The notes under the pieces are model-generated. The model made no database searches. It was not told the DNA's origin and worked only from the letters and a program-made list of their open reading frames with translations. A stretch of DNA of 64,000 nt from Scenedesmus sp. ARA3 (taxonomy: Eukaryota > Chlorophyta > Chlorophyceae > Sphaeropleales > Scenedesmaceae): positions 113,233-177,232 of the forward strand of contig RWJK01001123.1 in the NCBI GenBank assembly GCA_004335835.1. Reading direction: 5' to 3'. A program made the position numbers and the translations under genes. The number at the start of each line of letters is the position of its first letter. Position 1 is the stretch's first letter. Shown here piece by piece: positions 12,487 to 24,215 of the stretch.

Positions 12487-14428
12487 ATGCCTAAGAAGTG
12501 GATCCCCCTCGAGTCCAACCCAGAGGTCATTACAGAGTTCGCTTCTCGCATAGGCTTGGACACCAAGCAGTGGGCTTTCCATGACGTGTTTGGCTTGGAT
12601 GAGGAGGTGAGCACAGCACCTGCTGACCTGTGTGCATATGAACTCTGGCCTCGCTGGATCACAGCTAGCACACCAGTGTGTTTGGAGTTTTGTAATGTTT
12701 GTCATCAAAGAGTTAAGCTTGGTGCCTAATGAATATGCAAGCATGCAACAGCAGTGCAATGCGAGCTGCTGGTCATCCAATGCTTGAGTCGAGCATCCTG
12801 TTTCAGCACTTTACCAGGGAAGGATGCACGTGTAGCGCCTCTCTGCACTGCAACCGCCTCCAAATACATGCATCAGTAAAAAACGGCTCCGTGCTGTCCT
12901 TCACTTTGCAACCCCTCTGGCCTGCATTGTACATGCATTCCCTGCAGCTGCTGGCTATGGTGCCGCAGCCAGTGCTGGCTGTGATGCTGCTGTTCCCCAT
13001 CACCAAAGAGAGTGAAGAGGCAGACAAGAAGGGTGAGCAGCCTAACAGCTGTCCATGCTTCGCTTGTGCAGTACTGCCAGCAGCACACCGCAGCAGGGTG
13101 CACTGCACAAGCCTCCAGCAGAGCAGAAGTACTGACCAAGCAACGCCCAGCACCTGGCCCTGTTGCGTACTGGTTTTTACTCGCTGCCCTCTCTGTTCGT
13201 GTGCAACCTGCTTCAAATCTCATTTTAATTTGCCAGGAAACCTAACAAGAACAGCTGCTCATGCAGATGCGCAAAGCATGCCAACAGCATGCAGCTGTGT
13301 TGTTCACTCGCACATGCTCACCTGTGTGCTGTGTCTCTGCATGTGTTCTTGGGCTGCAGCTGATTCTGAGCGGCCAGCAGATGCAGCAGTACCGGAGCAG
13401 CTGTACTACATGAAGCAGACCATCGGCAACGCATGCGGCACCATTGCCATGCTGCACAGCATCGGCAACAACAGGCAGCGGCTGCAGCTGGGTGAGTGAC
13501 CGCGCTGGTGCAGCAGCACCGTGGAGGAGTGCACGTGCACGTGTCCATGCAACCAGCAACCGCTGTGCAGACACTGGACCGCTTTGCAGAGATAACTGCA
13601 GGGGTGTGGCTGCAGACTGTGCACCACTCCTGCCTGGCACGCTTCTTTGAGGCCAGCAAGCCCATGTATCATCTTTCCTGTACTGAGCACCATGCCTTCA
13701 TGCTCTTGCCGCCGTGCGCAGAGCCCGGGTCGTTCCTGACGCGCTTCTTTGAGGCCACGCAGCCCATGGGCGCAGCGGAGCGTGGCGCGTACCTGGAGAG
13801 CCCGCCAGGCGACGCGCCCGACATAGAGGAGGCGCACCAGGTGGGCGCTGGTGTAACTTTGTACGTACTTATGAACGGAGCGGTTATCGCACCTTCCACG
13901 TTTGGCTAACAGGACCACAGGAGTGTTGTATGTCAGGAAGTTACTGTGGCGACAGTGTTGCAAGCAAGGACGCAACGGCGTTAGAGGGCATGGTTGCAGC
14001 GAATGGGCAGGGGATCAACTGCACCTTGACGATGACTGTTCCATGACCGACAGTGGCACATGGGGCTGCTTCTGGGGGCTGCAGCACTCTGGCCCTGCTC
14101 TCCTGCATGTGCTGATGGCCGTGCACGGTGCTGAACCCTGCGCACTGCTGTGCACTCTGCCGCGGTGCTGTGGCTGCATGTCCTTTGCAGGCTGCTGGTG
14201 CGCAGGGTGACACCGCACCCCCGCCCGCTGAGCAGGATGTGGACCTGCACTTCATCGCCTTCGTGGAGCACGGCGGTGAGCGCGTGGCATTTGATGGAAA
14301 GCCACATCGCACAGAAGTATCTGCAAGCAGCCATGTAGGAGCGGCGATGTCACATGCTCAGGGCCTTCACAATGCACGCTGTCACAGTTACAAAGGCACA
14401 CTGAGAATGCTTTCATGTGGCGCTGCCG

Positions 14429-14476
<48 letters not shown>

Positions 14477-15059
14477 TGCAGGCCAGCTGTGGGAGCTTGA
14501 TGGCCGCCGCAAGGGTCCCATCAGCCACGGGCCCAGCCAGCCTGACAGCCTGCTGCAGGATGTGGCGCGCGTTGCTAAGGACTTCATGGCACGGTGGGTT
14601 GGGTGGAGCAGAGAGGGTCAAGTACAAAGCGTGTGCAGAAACTGGCTGCAGATACTGCTTGCAGGCTTACAGGTGCTTGCTGTGACAAGTGCTTTTTCAT
14701 GTTGTAGGGACAAGCGCAGTGTGCATTCATCACAGGCAGGCCGGCACTACAGAACCAGGCTCCTGGGCGGGTGTAACACTGGCTGTGCAGCTTGATAATG
14801 TTTGGGCTCTAAAAAACCCTGATCTGCTCTCTGACACGGGCGTACTCTGCTGCACAACGTGATCAGCAGCTCTAGCATTGAGCATTTTGGGTTACAAAAG
14901 CCCCGCTGCAGGCAAAGCTGTCAGCATTGACGATGCTGCCCCCTGCACCGCCTAGTATGCCTTGTCTGTGTCTGTCCTGTATGCCTTGTGTGCGCCCTGC
15001 CCTGCAGCACCAACAGCCTCAACTTCAACCTCATAGCGCTGGCCAGCGCAGACGCTTGA
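12487..15059 (+). CDS. Ubiquitin C-terminal hydrolase, UCH-L3 type (peptidase C12)
   Basis: Seven exons: 12487-12606, 12948-13032, 13360-13491, 13722-13840, 14191-14275, 14482-14593, 15008-15059; phases agree and give 234 aa, the usual size of UCH-L3. It starts MPKKWIPLESNPEV and continues FHDVFGLDEE, LLAMVPQPVLAVMLLFPI. The catalytic Cys is in QTIGNACGTIAMLHSI, the His in DVDLHFIAFVEH and the Asp in QLWELDGRRKGPISHG; the end is NSLNFNLIALAS. The active-site crossover loop is EPGSFLTRFFEATQP to PPGDAPDIEEAHQ. UCH-L3 enzymes release small adducts and peptides from ubiquitin/NEDD8 C-termini in cytosol and nucleus. It is transcribed away from the aminotransferase. A diverged copy of the exon 4 core lies in intron 3. 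The intron before exon 6 ends in a long CTG tract. Confidence 0.94.
13640..13775 (+). repeat. Diverged copy of exon 4 core in UCH gene
   Basis: Codons for RFFEA(T/S)(Q/K)PM at 13742-13770 have a diverged copy at 13640-13668, offset 102. The upstream copy shows several substitutions, so it is probably not used. Confidence 0.7.
14431..14481 (+). repeat. CTG tract forming the 3' splice site
   Basis: About 16 nearly perfect CTG units end in the CAG acceptor of the UCH exon that starts at 14482. Confidence 0.85.
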
Positions 15060-15660
15060 TGCTGCAGCTGCAGCAGCAGCAACGTCAGCAGCACTTGGGG
15101 AAGCAGAGCAACCTTGTGAATTGCTGCCAGGTGGCAGTCCTGTGTGCGGCAAGAGTGGAAGGATAGAACATGAGATGCATTGCTGCAGCCTGCAGCAACC
15201 ACTGGTGTAGCACACTGCAAAGCCTACGCTGGCTGCATCGATGTTGTGCCCATGTGTGCCTGTCAGGATGCTGGAGGAGGCTTGTGGACAGTGGTGATGT
15301 AACCAGCTTTGGTTTGCAGCCTAATGATCAAGGAATGAGGTATATGTTTGGTTGCTGGCGTGACTTCTGCTCTGTCACCAGTGGTGGTGACAATGTCACT
15401 GGGCCTGCTGTCCAGCAAGCTGGCCAGCCTGCTCCCCATGCGAAGGTCACTGCAGCAGGCGACTCAGTAAGCTGCATGAGTTGTACGGCAGCAGCATGTT
15501 TGTACCTATCAACTATAGCAGCTTTCCATCAGGATCAGCGAGCACACCGGGAGCTGTGGTACCTAGCTCTGAGCTGACACGCGAACCCCTGTAACAGCCC
15601 GGTGCTGTGAACCGTTCAAGCACACCGTTGACAGGTTCAAAACCGCTTATACCACATGTA
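15060..15660. other. Intergenic (UCH 3' flank, NLR1 far 5' flank)
   Basis: No gene seen. The UCH 3' UTR probably occupies the left part. Confidence 0.45.
15298..15302 (+). terminator. Possible polyadenylation signal TGTAA
   Basis: TGTAA about 240 nt after the UCH stop at 15059. Confidence 0.3.
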
Positions 15661-15883
15661 TACGCACGGCGATGGTGCTCGGACCTGTTTGTCGTACCAC
15701 CGCGAAGAGGTGACCACGTGTTGGTGCACACAGTGAACGCGCTACCAGCTGTGACCACCCGTATCTGCTGCGAGTTGACAATCATTAGTACTGCGGGAAA
15801 CCTTCACCGTAGCCTCTCGCGTCAACGGCTGCTTGGGACTGCTTCGTGCTGTCGTTGCCATCAGCTGACTGTGCAGCTGCAGG
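15661..15883 (+). promoter_or_regulatory. NLR-shared upstream block with CACGTG G-box
   Basis: This stretch before NLR1 is alignable with 31487-31722 (reverse strand) before NLR2. An 18-base identity, CGATGGTGCTCGGACCTG, is at 15670-15687. The G-box CACGTG is at 15715-15720, 164 bp before the ATG. A second conserved part (ATCAGCTGA ... GCAGCTGCAGG) abuts the start codon. Conservation of non-coding sequence between the paralogs suggests promoter and 5' UTR function, though a recent common origin could also explain it. Confidence 0.6.
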
Positions 15884-15939
15884 ATGGGGTGCATTGCCTC
15901 CAAGCAGCAGCAGGCACTGTCACGACCATCTCTGCCGCT

Positions 15940-15971
<32 letters not shown>

Positions 15972-18900
15972 CACCTCCACAGCAACAGCAGCAGCAGCAG
16001 CAGCAGGCACCTCCACAGCAACAGCAGCAGCAGCAGCAGCAGGCGCCTGCAGTGCATGACCAGCTGGTAGAGAAGCTGCAGAAGCTAGTCGACAATGCCA
16101 GCAGCAGCAGCAGCAGCAGTGACTCAACAGCAACTTGCCCAGTGCCTTGGGATGTGCTGGATCTGGTTGACCAGGCTTTACAGGCTGCAATTAAGCCAGG
16201 CAGCAGCATAGCGAGTGCAGCGCAGAGCTCAGTGCAAGCAGTGCAGCCTCACGTTGACAACCTGGCTGCAGTGGCATCAGCACTGAAGGGTGCCATATGG
16301 GACGTGAGTGACACTTGTGCCCGCGCTTGCAGCAGGCTTTTGTTATAGGCAATACGCAATAGTGACAAGTACAGTACATGTGGCACAGCAGTGCACCACG
16401 TCACGTGGCAGGTGTCAGCGATTACACCATGCAATTTCTGTTTGAAACCAGGGCTATGATGCCGTGACAGTATACAACAGCATGTGACACTTAGGCTCAT
16501 AACTTGTTGCGCTGATGCTTTCTGCTGCCATTGCTGCTGTGCTGCTACCATTGCTGCTGCTGCTGGTGCTGCTCCTTTCCTGGCCCTTTTTTTTCTGTGT
16601 CTGTCTTCGTAATGATGCCTCGCAGGTGAAGGATGGCGCACTCCTGAGTCCTGACGCATGGCAGGCATTGGGCGGATCGGCAAGTGCCTTGCTCAGCGCA
16701 GGCAGCTCCCTGTCATACATCGGACCCGTGTTTGCCCTGTTTGGGTACGCCATCAAGCAGTGGTCAACATGCCAGAAGGTGCCTCAGGAGGCAGTGGACC
16801 TGCTGCAGGGTTGCAAAGACCTGCTGTTAGACCTCAACCAGGCGTGGCCTGACATCACGCCACAAGCGCTGCTGCTGCAGCAGCAGCAGCAGCAGCAGCA
16901 GCAACGATTGCAGCGCTGGCTGCAGCTTGTCTCAGAGGCTGCTGCACAGTGTGTGGTTTTTAACAAGAAAGGGCCGCTCGTGAAGTGCGGGGCGCTCCAT
17001 GTCACATGCTACCAGCTGCCACTGGTGGCACCCTTAAGGCGGTTGTGACTTTCGCACTGATTACATCCATGCTGTGCGGACGTGCGTGCATGCGTGCATG
17101 CGTTCGTGTGAGCCTCCGTGCGTCCGCGCATGCATGCAGCCAAGTTGTAGCCATCGCAAGCGTGCAGCATCAGCTGTGTTCATCTGGCAACAATGAACAC
17201 CAATGCCTTAGAGGTGATGCAGCAGTCTTGATTACAGTGCATTAGTTACTAACTCACTTTACTTCATTTCGCCCACTGCTACGCCACCACTGCTACCTGC
17301 CGCCACTGCCGTTCCTGCAGGTTTGCGCTGGCACATGAGCACAAAGACGCGCTTGTCAGCCAGGCTGCAGTCCTGCGTGAGCTGCGGCAACAGCTGATCA
17401 CTGTCCAGCAGCTGGCACTTGCGGGCAAGGCAGACGCGCTGAATGAAAAGTTGGGGGCTCTGCTGGCAGACAGCCGCCTGCTGTTGAGCAGGCTGCTGGT
17501 CCAGTACAGGGCAGTACCTCAGCTGAAGGGCAAAGGTTAGTTGGTACCAGCCTACAGGGCTGATGGAGCCAGGATCAATGACTCATCAAGCTTTGCATGT
17601 ATTCCAAAGGCTGCAGCTGTAGCTCTGGCTTAAATGGTCCTGCAGCTCTGGCAGAGATTCAGCATACAGTAGGGAGTTCAGGACTGCCTTCATCGTGGTG
17701 TTGGATATATGTCCGCTTCCGCTGTCTGCTGGCAGCACAGCTGGCAACCGCCGCAACATAGGTTTTGCTGCTCATCAAGCTCCTGTCTGTTTGTGTTGTT
17801 GTCTCTGCTGCAGAGGGCAGGGGTGAGGTTCTGCGCGAGCTGCAGCTGCAGCTGTTGTCAGGGGATGGCGTGTGTGGCTTGCTGCTGCATGGCATGGGTG
17901 GCGTGGGTAAATCAACGCTGGCCACCATGCTGGCAAATCAACTGGAAACTGCTGGCGCTTTCACTGGCGGTGTTTACATGGTCTCGGTGCAGACTGAAAC
18001 ACAGTACTCAGCGGATGTTCACACCCTGCTATGCGCGCAGCAAAGGCTGCTGGCTGCTATCACAAAGCAAAGCGAGTCCATGCCTGTGTCAATGGACGTG
18101 GGGGCAGAGCACGTGGAGCTTGAGCTGCGCCGGATCATGGAGGATCACAGTGTGCCCACGCCTGTGCTGCTGGTCATTGACAACGTGCCTGAAGGTGACA
18201 GCGGCATAGGAGACCTGCTGCCTGCAAACCTGCAGGACTGCTTGGCAGATGGGTGAGTGTGCTACTTTAAGTGCATGTAGTTGTAGATCGTGCATGTGTT
18301 GTGCGGTATATGCAACATACGGTCTTCTCAACACCTTGCTGTGCACTGCTGCAGGACTGTTAGATTCTGGCAGTGATGCCTGCCAGGGTTTTCTTGTTCT
18401 TTCTTGCATAGTATTTAACATGTGATACTGGCTACAAGAGACGTCACCGACAATCCACGTCACCACATGTGATGCCTGCGTACCAGCTCAGCCCACAAGC
18501 TTGATGTCGCAACCGCAGCGCCGTTGTCACCTAGAATAGTTACATTGCATTTCTTGCTTGCATATTTGGTGCCAGGACCCACATGTACTGACCCGTCTCT
18601 CTCATTTTTGCTAGGGCACTCAAAACACTACATGCATGCAGCGTAGGACAGGCTGCTGGCTCTGCTGCTCTGCTCACATGTGAGCTCTTCTGCTGTTGGC
18701 CGTGCAGGAGCCGTGTGCTGTTCACCAGCCGAAACCAGGCAGCGCAGGGATTGCGGCTAAAACCTGACAAGCATCATGTGGGATGCCTCGAACTTGAGGC
18801 ATCCAAAAAGGTGCTTCTGGCTGGGCGTGTGCCGCTGGATGACACACAGCTGAAGACAGCCCTGGAGTTCTGCCAGGACTTACCTCTGGCACTGACGCTG

Positions 18901-20496
18901 CTGAACCGCGCACTGCTGGCAGAAGACGACCTTACAAGATTTGCACTTCTGATTGGTCGCTTGAAGTCCCACGGCACCTTCAGTGTTAGCAAAGAAGACC
19001 AGCTTGTGAAAGCACTCAGCTTCAGCGTGGATTGCTTATCCCAGGACCTGCAGACAGCCTGGCTCAACCTGGCCTGGATGTACTCACGGCATCGCTTTGA
19101 TTATCGTCTTCAGCTGCAGTGCTTGTTTGGCGAGCACACGCTACGCACGCTTGAAGACCGTAGCTTGATAGCCCTGCGTTACATAGGCTGGAAATCCGCA
19201 ACCACTAGAGAAGCAATGGTGGAGGTCGTGCTGCATGATCTCCTGCTGAGGATGGCTGAGGGCATGACTGGGCTGCAGGGAAAGAACCCCTGCCTCAGGC
19301 TCGATCCCAAGTCACAAAGCATCAGCTTGTCACCGGCACAGAAGGTGCGCATTTGAATACACGGATGTTTACTGCCAGCTGTGTGACTGCAGGACCAAGA
19401 AACTGCTGAACCACAACATGATGCCATGCAACTTATGATCCTGCTTTTGCACCTTACACCCCTGCCTTTCTATGCGCTCGTTACAGGCAAAATGCGTGGG
19501 CCTCATGGCCCCCGGTGCCAGCTGCAGCATCAGCAACCTGCCGCTGCTCGGCCAGCTGCGTGTGCTGAGGGTGCACAGGGTGGATGACCTGGCAGCAGTG
19601 CTGGCCCAGGGCACCAACCTGCAGTGGCTGGAGGTGGCAAAAGCTGGTGACATTATGGCCGCCCTTTCTCAGAGTTCGCGGCATGGGCATGCTGCACTTG
19701 GTCATCTGAAACGCAGCAGCATCTCCTGCAGGTTTTCATCATCGATGACTGTGTGCAGTTGGTGCCGCAGTCCAGGTGGCTGCAGCTGTCGTGTGTGCCC
19801 TATGAGCAGCTACGCGCAGACTCCATGCAACTCTTTGGCAGCATGAGAGTGCCAGAGTTGAGATGGCTGCAGCTGCGGCGTTGGCCATACGCAGAGCTGC
19901 CACCAAACATTATTCGGGCACCGGCCGCGGCCTTGCTGCACCTGGACCTGACCGATGCTAGCCTGGAGCAGCTGCCGCATGAGTTTGGCCTCCTGACGAA
20001 CCTCAGGTGGCTGAAGCTGTCCGGCTGCAGCAAGTTGACAGAGCTGCCGGACGCCACAGCTGATCTGAAGTCCCTGGAATCTCTCGTTTTGGATGGATGC
20101 AGCCGTTTGAAGAGCCTGCCAAACTCACTAGGGCAGCTGCAGTGCCTGACTGTCCTTTGGCTGTCAGGCTGCTGCAGCCTGCAGGCCCTGCCAGACTCCA
20201 TAACACAACTGAAGCAGCTGCAGGTCGTCAGCTTGTCAGGATGTAGCAGCATTAGCCGCCTGCCAGCAGGTTTTGCCAACCTGCCGCTCAAGTACTTTGA
20301 CAACAGCACTGGGAGGTCAACGGTGGACAAACCTCCAGATTCGTCAAGCCAGGCGAGGTCAGGCAAGTGCCAAGACGGTCCGACTGTGCGCATGACTGGC
20401 TGGCTGTGGCATGTCACAACAGAATGCTGCTGCAGCGGCGTACTGCAGCATGATCACCACGCCATCATCATGTTATCCATTAAGCGTCATCACTGA
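15884..20496 (+). CDS. NLR1: NB-ARC-LRR receptor with acylated polyQ N-terminus
   Basis: Exons: 15884-16303, 16626-16984, 17321-17535, 17814-18252, 18708-19344, 19487-19633, 19732-20496; about 993 aa. N-terminus MGCIASK fits N-myristoylation (Gly2, Ser6) and palmitoylation (Cys3), then three polyQ runs. A helical region follows (to residue ~330; LDLVDQALQAA, YIGPVFALFGYAIKQW), perhaps a four-helix bundle. NB-ARC: P-loop GMGGVGKST at ~358, kinase-2 LLVIDNV, RNBS-B SRVLFTSRN, a GLPL site read as DLPLAL, and MHD-like VLHDLLLRMAE. Plant-type LRRs follow (LRWLKLSGCSKLTELPD and related). Such proteins sense pathogens and assemble at membranes; that role here is inferred. Two oddities: Gly-to-Asp at GLPL, and the region 19634-19731, which needs either a small intron or contains a frameshift relative to NLR2. 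The C-terminal ~60 residues do not match NLR2. Confidence 0.88.
19634..19731 (+). other. Putative new 98-bp intron or frameshift in NLR1
   Basis: NLR2 reads through here without interruption (...NLRWLEL... to ...LCVFIADCQQL). In NLR1 the matching codons TGC and GTT are separated by two extra bases, AG, which break the frame. The same two bases complete a CTCCTGCAG acceptor, and GAG|GTGGCA at 19631-19639 can act as a donor, so splicing 19634-19731 restores the LRR frame. Confidence 0.6.
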
Positions 20497-21971
20497 TGTC
20501 AGTGCTGCACCCCATGACACATAGTAAGGACGGGGGCAGTATTGGCAGGAGCATTTCATTCTGTACAACACATGTGCTGACTGAGCCCTCCCTGGAGGAG
20601 CAGAGCCCCATGGCTTGGCAACACAACCTTGTTGGTGTGCTGTGCCTCATGGCGGCTGTGCGCTCTATTGAAGGTGGCAGCACTGCTGCAGCGGCACTTT
20701 CAAAGTGCTACATCTGGCTATGTCTTGCAGGGTGGTGGAACCTACTGCCCCCATACTTCCGGGATCTTGTCAATCTCTTCGACGGACCTAAACAGCCCAT
20801 GTACGGTCCAAATGAGCTCGGTCTCTAGATTGTTGTGTGCCCTTCATTTGCCAGTGGTGGAGGACAAAGAGAACAAGAGGTAAGAGGCAGTAATTGAACA
20901 GGCTCGATTGCTTGCTTGCATCCACTACATGGCAAACTGCCTTGTCAGCACAGCTGTGCGAGCAGCTCTGCTGTTGGTGAATGTTGCTTTGTCAATTGAT
21001 TATATTGGCATGACGTGCAGTTGGCAACAGGCCTGTCACAGTATAGTGTACTGACGATGCTACTTTGTGCTTGCACTGTGCTGTCGCAGTGTTAGTTATG
21101 GAAGACCAAGCTCACTGCAAGACTACAGCGCTACGTGACAGCGGTTACCAAGGCGTCTAGTTGACTATCGTGCAGCGGCTGCAGTGGCATAGAGGCAGTC
21201 GCACCCTGTGGCTGGTTGTGTACACTGGGATGTCGCTTGTCCTCAATGCCGGCCTGCCCTCCAGCTGCAGCTGCCTGGCCATCAACTTGATGTTGCCTGC
21301 TTTCCATGTATTTTTGATGGATTCATTGTTTGAGCAAAGGCGGCAGCCATTGTCCGCTGCCTGCCAGGAGATGGCCGCCTAGGTCGGGGATTTGCTCAGC
21401 ACCAGCCACTGGTGGTGCAGCCTGCACCACCAGGTGCTGAGCACAGTCACTGCGGATCGATCACTGTCATGACTCCACAACCTTTCTGCATGTGTAGAAC
21501 AGCTGCCTGTAGGCAGCCGCTGACTGCAGCGGTTGGTGTGCCTGCACACCCGCCTCAGCATGCTGGCAGCCATCGTGCTGCTACGGCCCCCATGGAGCCA
21601 ACAGCCTGTGGTGCGTTGGCACAACAGATGCAACACCTGCTGCAGACTGCTGGTGCTCAATATTGTCCGAAGCCCAACGTTTACCACCAATCGTGTAGCA
21701 GGGGATTTGTCTGAGGCCTGTGAACGCGTTTCACTGATGCAAGGATTTCTGGACTGAGCTTGCGACAGCTGGGTTGAACAGGGTGGCTTCAGAACCCTGG
21801 AACATATTCGTCGATCAGCACTCGTCTGTGTTCAGCAAATCTGCTAGATGTGAACACTTTAACTTTGAGTTGCAGCTTGCTTCGAAGCAAACTGATGTAA
21901 CCGCAGGTGTTCAGGCACGTTGATCACCACCACGCATCTCCTCACGTATGAACACGCCGTCGTGGTAGTGC
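20497..21971. other. Intergenic between NLR1 and adenosyltransferase
   Basis: No recognisable gene. A stretch at 20731-20827 after a TTGCAG could code WWNLLPPYFRDLVNLFDG and might be an unrecognised 3' exon; nothing supports a function. Confidence 0.4.
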
Positions 21972-22835
21972 ATGTACGGCCCAGGACTCGCTTCAGTGTT
22001 CCAAACTAGTAGAAGTAGCTATAGGTGCCTAGCCCGGCTAGCTAGCTTGAGGATTAGCTGCAGCACTCTCCAAGGCCCGGGAAGCACAGCAGCAGCAGAC
22101 AGCACAGCAGCAGCAGGCAGCACAGCAAGCAGAGCCATGACAAGTGGGAGCAGCAAGTAAGCAAACGCCTCTTTAGACAATCAAACACGATTTATTGCAG
22201 CAATACAGCGGCAGCTGAACAAGCTGGTTCACGTGCAGGTTCCGCATATACACAAAGACAGGCGACAAGGGCACAGCCTCGCTGTACAATGGCCAGCGCC
22301 TGCCAAAGGATGATGACATGTTCCATGCGCTTGGTGATGTTGATGAGCTCAACTCAGCAGTAGGGGTGGCCAGGGAGTACTGCACAGAGGAGGCAAAGCT
22401 GCAACAGCAGGTGCGCCAGGGAGGCATGTGCAAGCAAACCAATAGTTTTGCGTTCAGACGCTGCACACACAGAATGCAATGCTGGTGTGGTGCAAGTGCA
22501 ACCAGTAGATTGAAAGCCTCGGTGGGCCTGAGAATTTGACACAGCTGTCATACACAACATGCAGCATGCATTGCCCACAAGCAGGGTTTGTGTATGCAGC
22601 AGCATAGCGTCACCACCACAGGTTCCGCCAGGCACAGCCTTGCTGTCCAGCAGCGTACTCTTGCTTCACTGTTGTCCCCTGTGCTTTGCAGTTAGAGGAG
22701 ATCCAGTCTCGCCTGCTTGATGTGGGCTCAGCAGTGGCCACCCCTGCTGACTCATCAAGCCAGTCCAAGCTGGCACGCGTGGCTTTCCCCAGCAGCGCAA
22801 CAGCAGAGGTGGAGGTGAGCATGCCAAAACACGGC

Positions 22836-22885
<50 letters not shown>

Positions 22886-24215
22886 CATGCACGCTGACAC
22901 GGCAGGCATTGGCCTGTGCTGGGCCGACCTCGGCATCAACCACATGAAGCAGCAGCAGCTGCAGCATAGTCAGCTGTCCTTGGCTATCTCATTGTTTTGG
23001 CTTTCACCGGCAACGACTGTTCATCATTCTCAGTTCTCTGCTGCCATGTGCTTCATGTCGCAGGGTTGGCTGGATGGGCTCGACGACCAGCTGCCACCGC
23101 TGCGCAACTTCATCCTGCCGTCAGGCGGCAAGGCGGCAGCACACCTGCACATGGCGCGATCCGTGAGCGGCGGCTGCAGTACTTGAGCTCAAATGGGTTG
23201 GAGCTCCGCAGGCAGCATGCACTCAGCATGCAGTCTGTTCGCGGCATGTCGGTGTACAGCTGTCAGACACCTTGCCTTGCAGCGAGACGGTCTCACTGGC
23301 GCGGCGGCAGTCTATGTAGCACTTGAGCACCATGTGCCTGTGCCCAGCATCTGCTGCAGCTCCTGCCTCGTCTGCGTCTTCCATTGCCTGCCGCTCATTG
23401 CTGTGCTCTGCGTGCTGCAGGTGTGCCGGCGTGCTGAGCGCAGCGTGGTGCCGCTTGTGAGGGCAGAGCTGGTTGACTTGGAGGTGAGCCGGCGGCAGGT
23501 GTTATAACACTCAATATAACACATGCTGTAATGTGCAGTTCGACCGTAGTGAGGCAGCTGTTGACCTACATATGCAGAAGCGTGGAAACGGCCGTACTTG
23601 CAGGCGCTGCACTGCACAGCTACATGCGCTTGCCACTTGCTGGCACCGTGTTTATAAAGGTATGACCCCAAGCAGCATCTTCCCCTGACATGCAATGCGC
23701 AAGGCAGTCGCATTATCGATGGCTGCTCAGACAGACCACCCACTGTTGTTGCACTGCGTCGACGCGCTGCCTGCTGCTGCTGCTGCTGCAGGTGGGCAAG
23801 TACCTAAACAGGCTCAGCGACTACCTCTTCACTGCTGCCCGCTACGTGGTGAGAGGGAGGGGTGCCAAGCATGCACAAAGCAGCGTTGCAAATCAACAGC
23901 AGGTCATGCAGTGCTTGTGGGGCCACATACAACAGTGTAGCGGCAGATGACATGTCAAGCCCCCAATGCCTGTTGATTGGACCAGATATGTAGAGCTGCA
24001 GCTGCTGCTATCTGCATTGCACAGGATCATACCTACACTGCTATACTAACTTTGCATGCTCACTGCTGCACCTGCTTGCTGCTGTGCTGCAGGCACTGAA
24101 GCAGAGCCACCCAGAGGTGGTGTACAAGAAGGCGGCAGCAGCAGCAGCTGATGACAACGGCAAAGCAGCAACAACAGCAACAGCGGCAGCAGATGCATCA
24201 GCCGCCAAGCCGTAG
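21972..24215 (+). CDS. MMAB: ATP:cob(I)alamin adenosyltransferase, PduO/MMAB type, with transit peptide
   Basis: Seven exons: 21972-22156, 22239-22410, 22692-22814, 23064-23162, 23421-23483, 23792-23848, 24093-24215; phases agree, 273 aa. It moves the 5'-deoxyadenosyl group of ATP onto cob(I)alamin to make adenosylcobalamin, the cofactor of mitochondrial methylmalonyl-CoA mutase. Motifs: the ATP-binding start RIYTKTGDKGTASLYNGQR, DVDELNSAVG, NFILPSGG, HMARSVCRRAERSVVPL, KYLNRLSDYLFTAARY. The first exon codes an Arg/Ser-rich, acid-free leader (MYGPGLASVFQTSRSSYRCL...) typical of mitochondrial presequences, joined to the catalytic domain by an Ala/Ser/Thr stretch. The tail after SHPEVVYKK is Ala/Thr-rich low complexity. 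It lies between two NLR genes, with no evident functional link. Confidence 0.93.
22839..22883 (+). repeat. CAG microsatellite in intron
   Basis: (CAG)15 in intron 3 of the adenosyltransferase gene, about 25 bp after the donor of the third exon. Confidence 0.9.

Noticed and set aside
20731..20827. Extra 3' exon of NLR1
   Set aside because: An acceptor-like TTGCAG precedes an open stretch, but NLR2 has no counterpart and NLR1 already ends in a stop at 20496.
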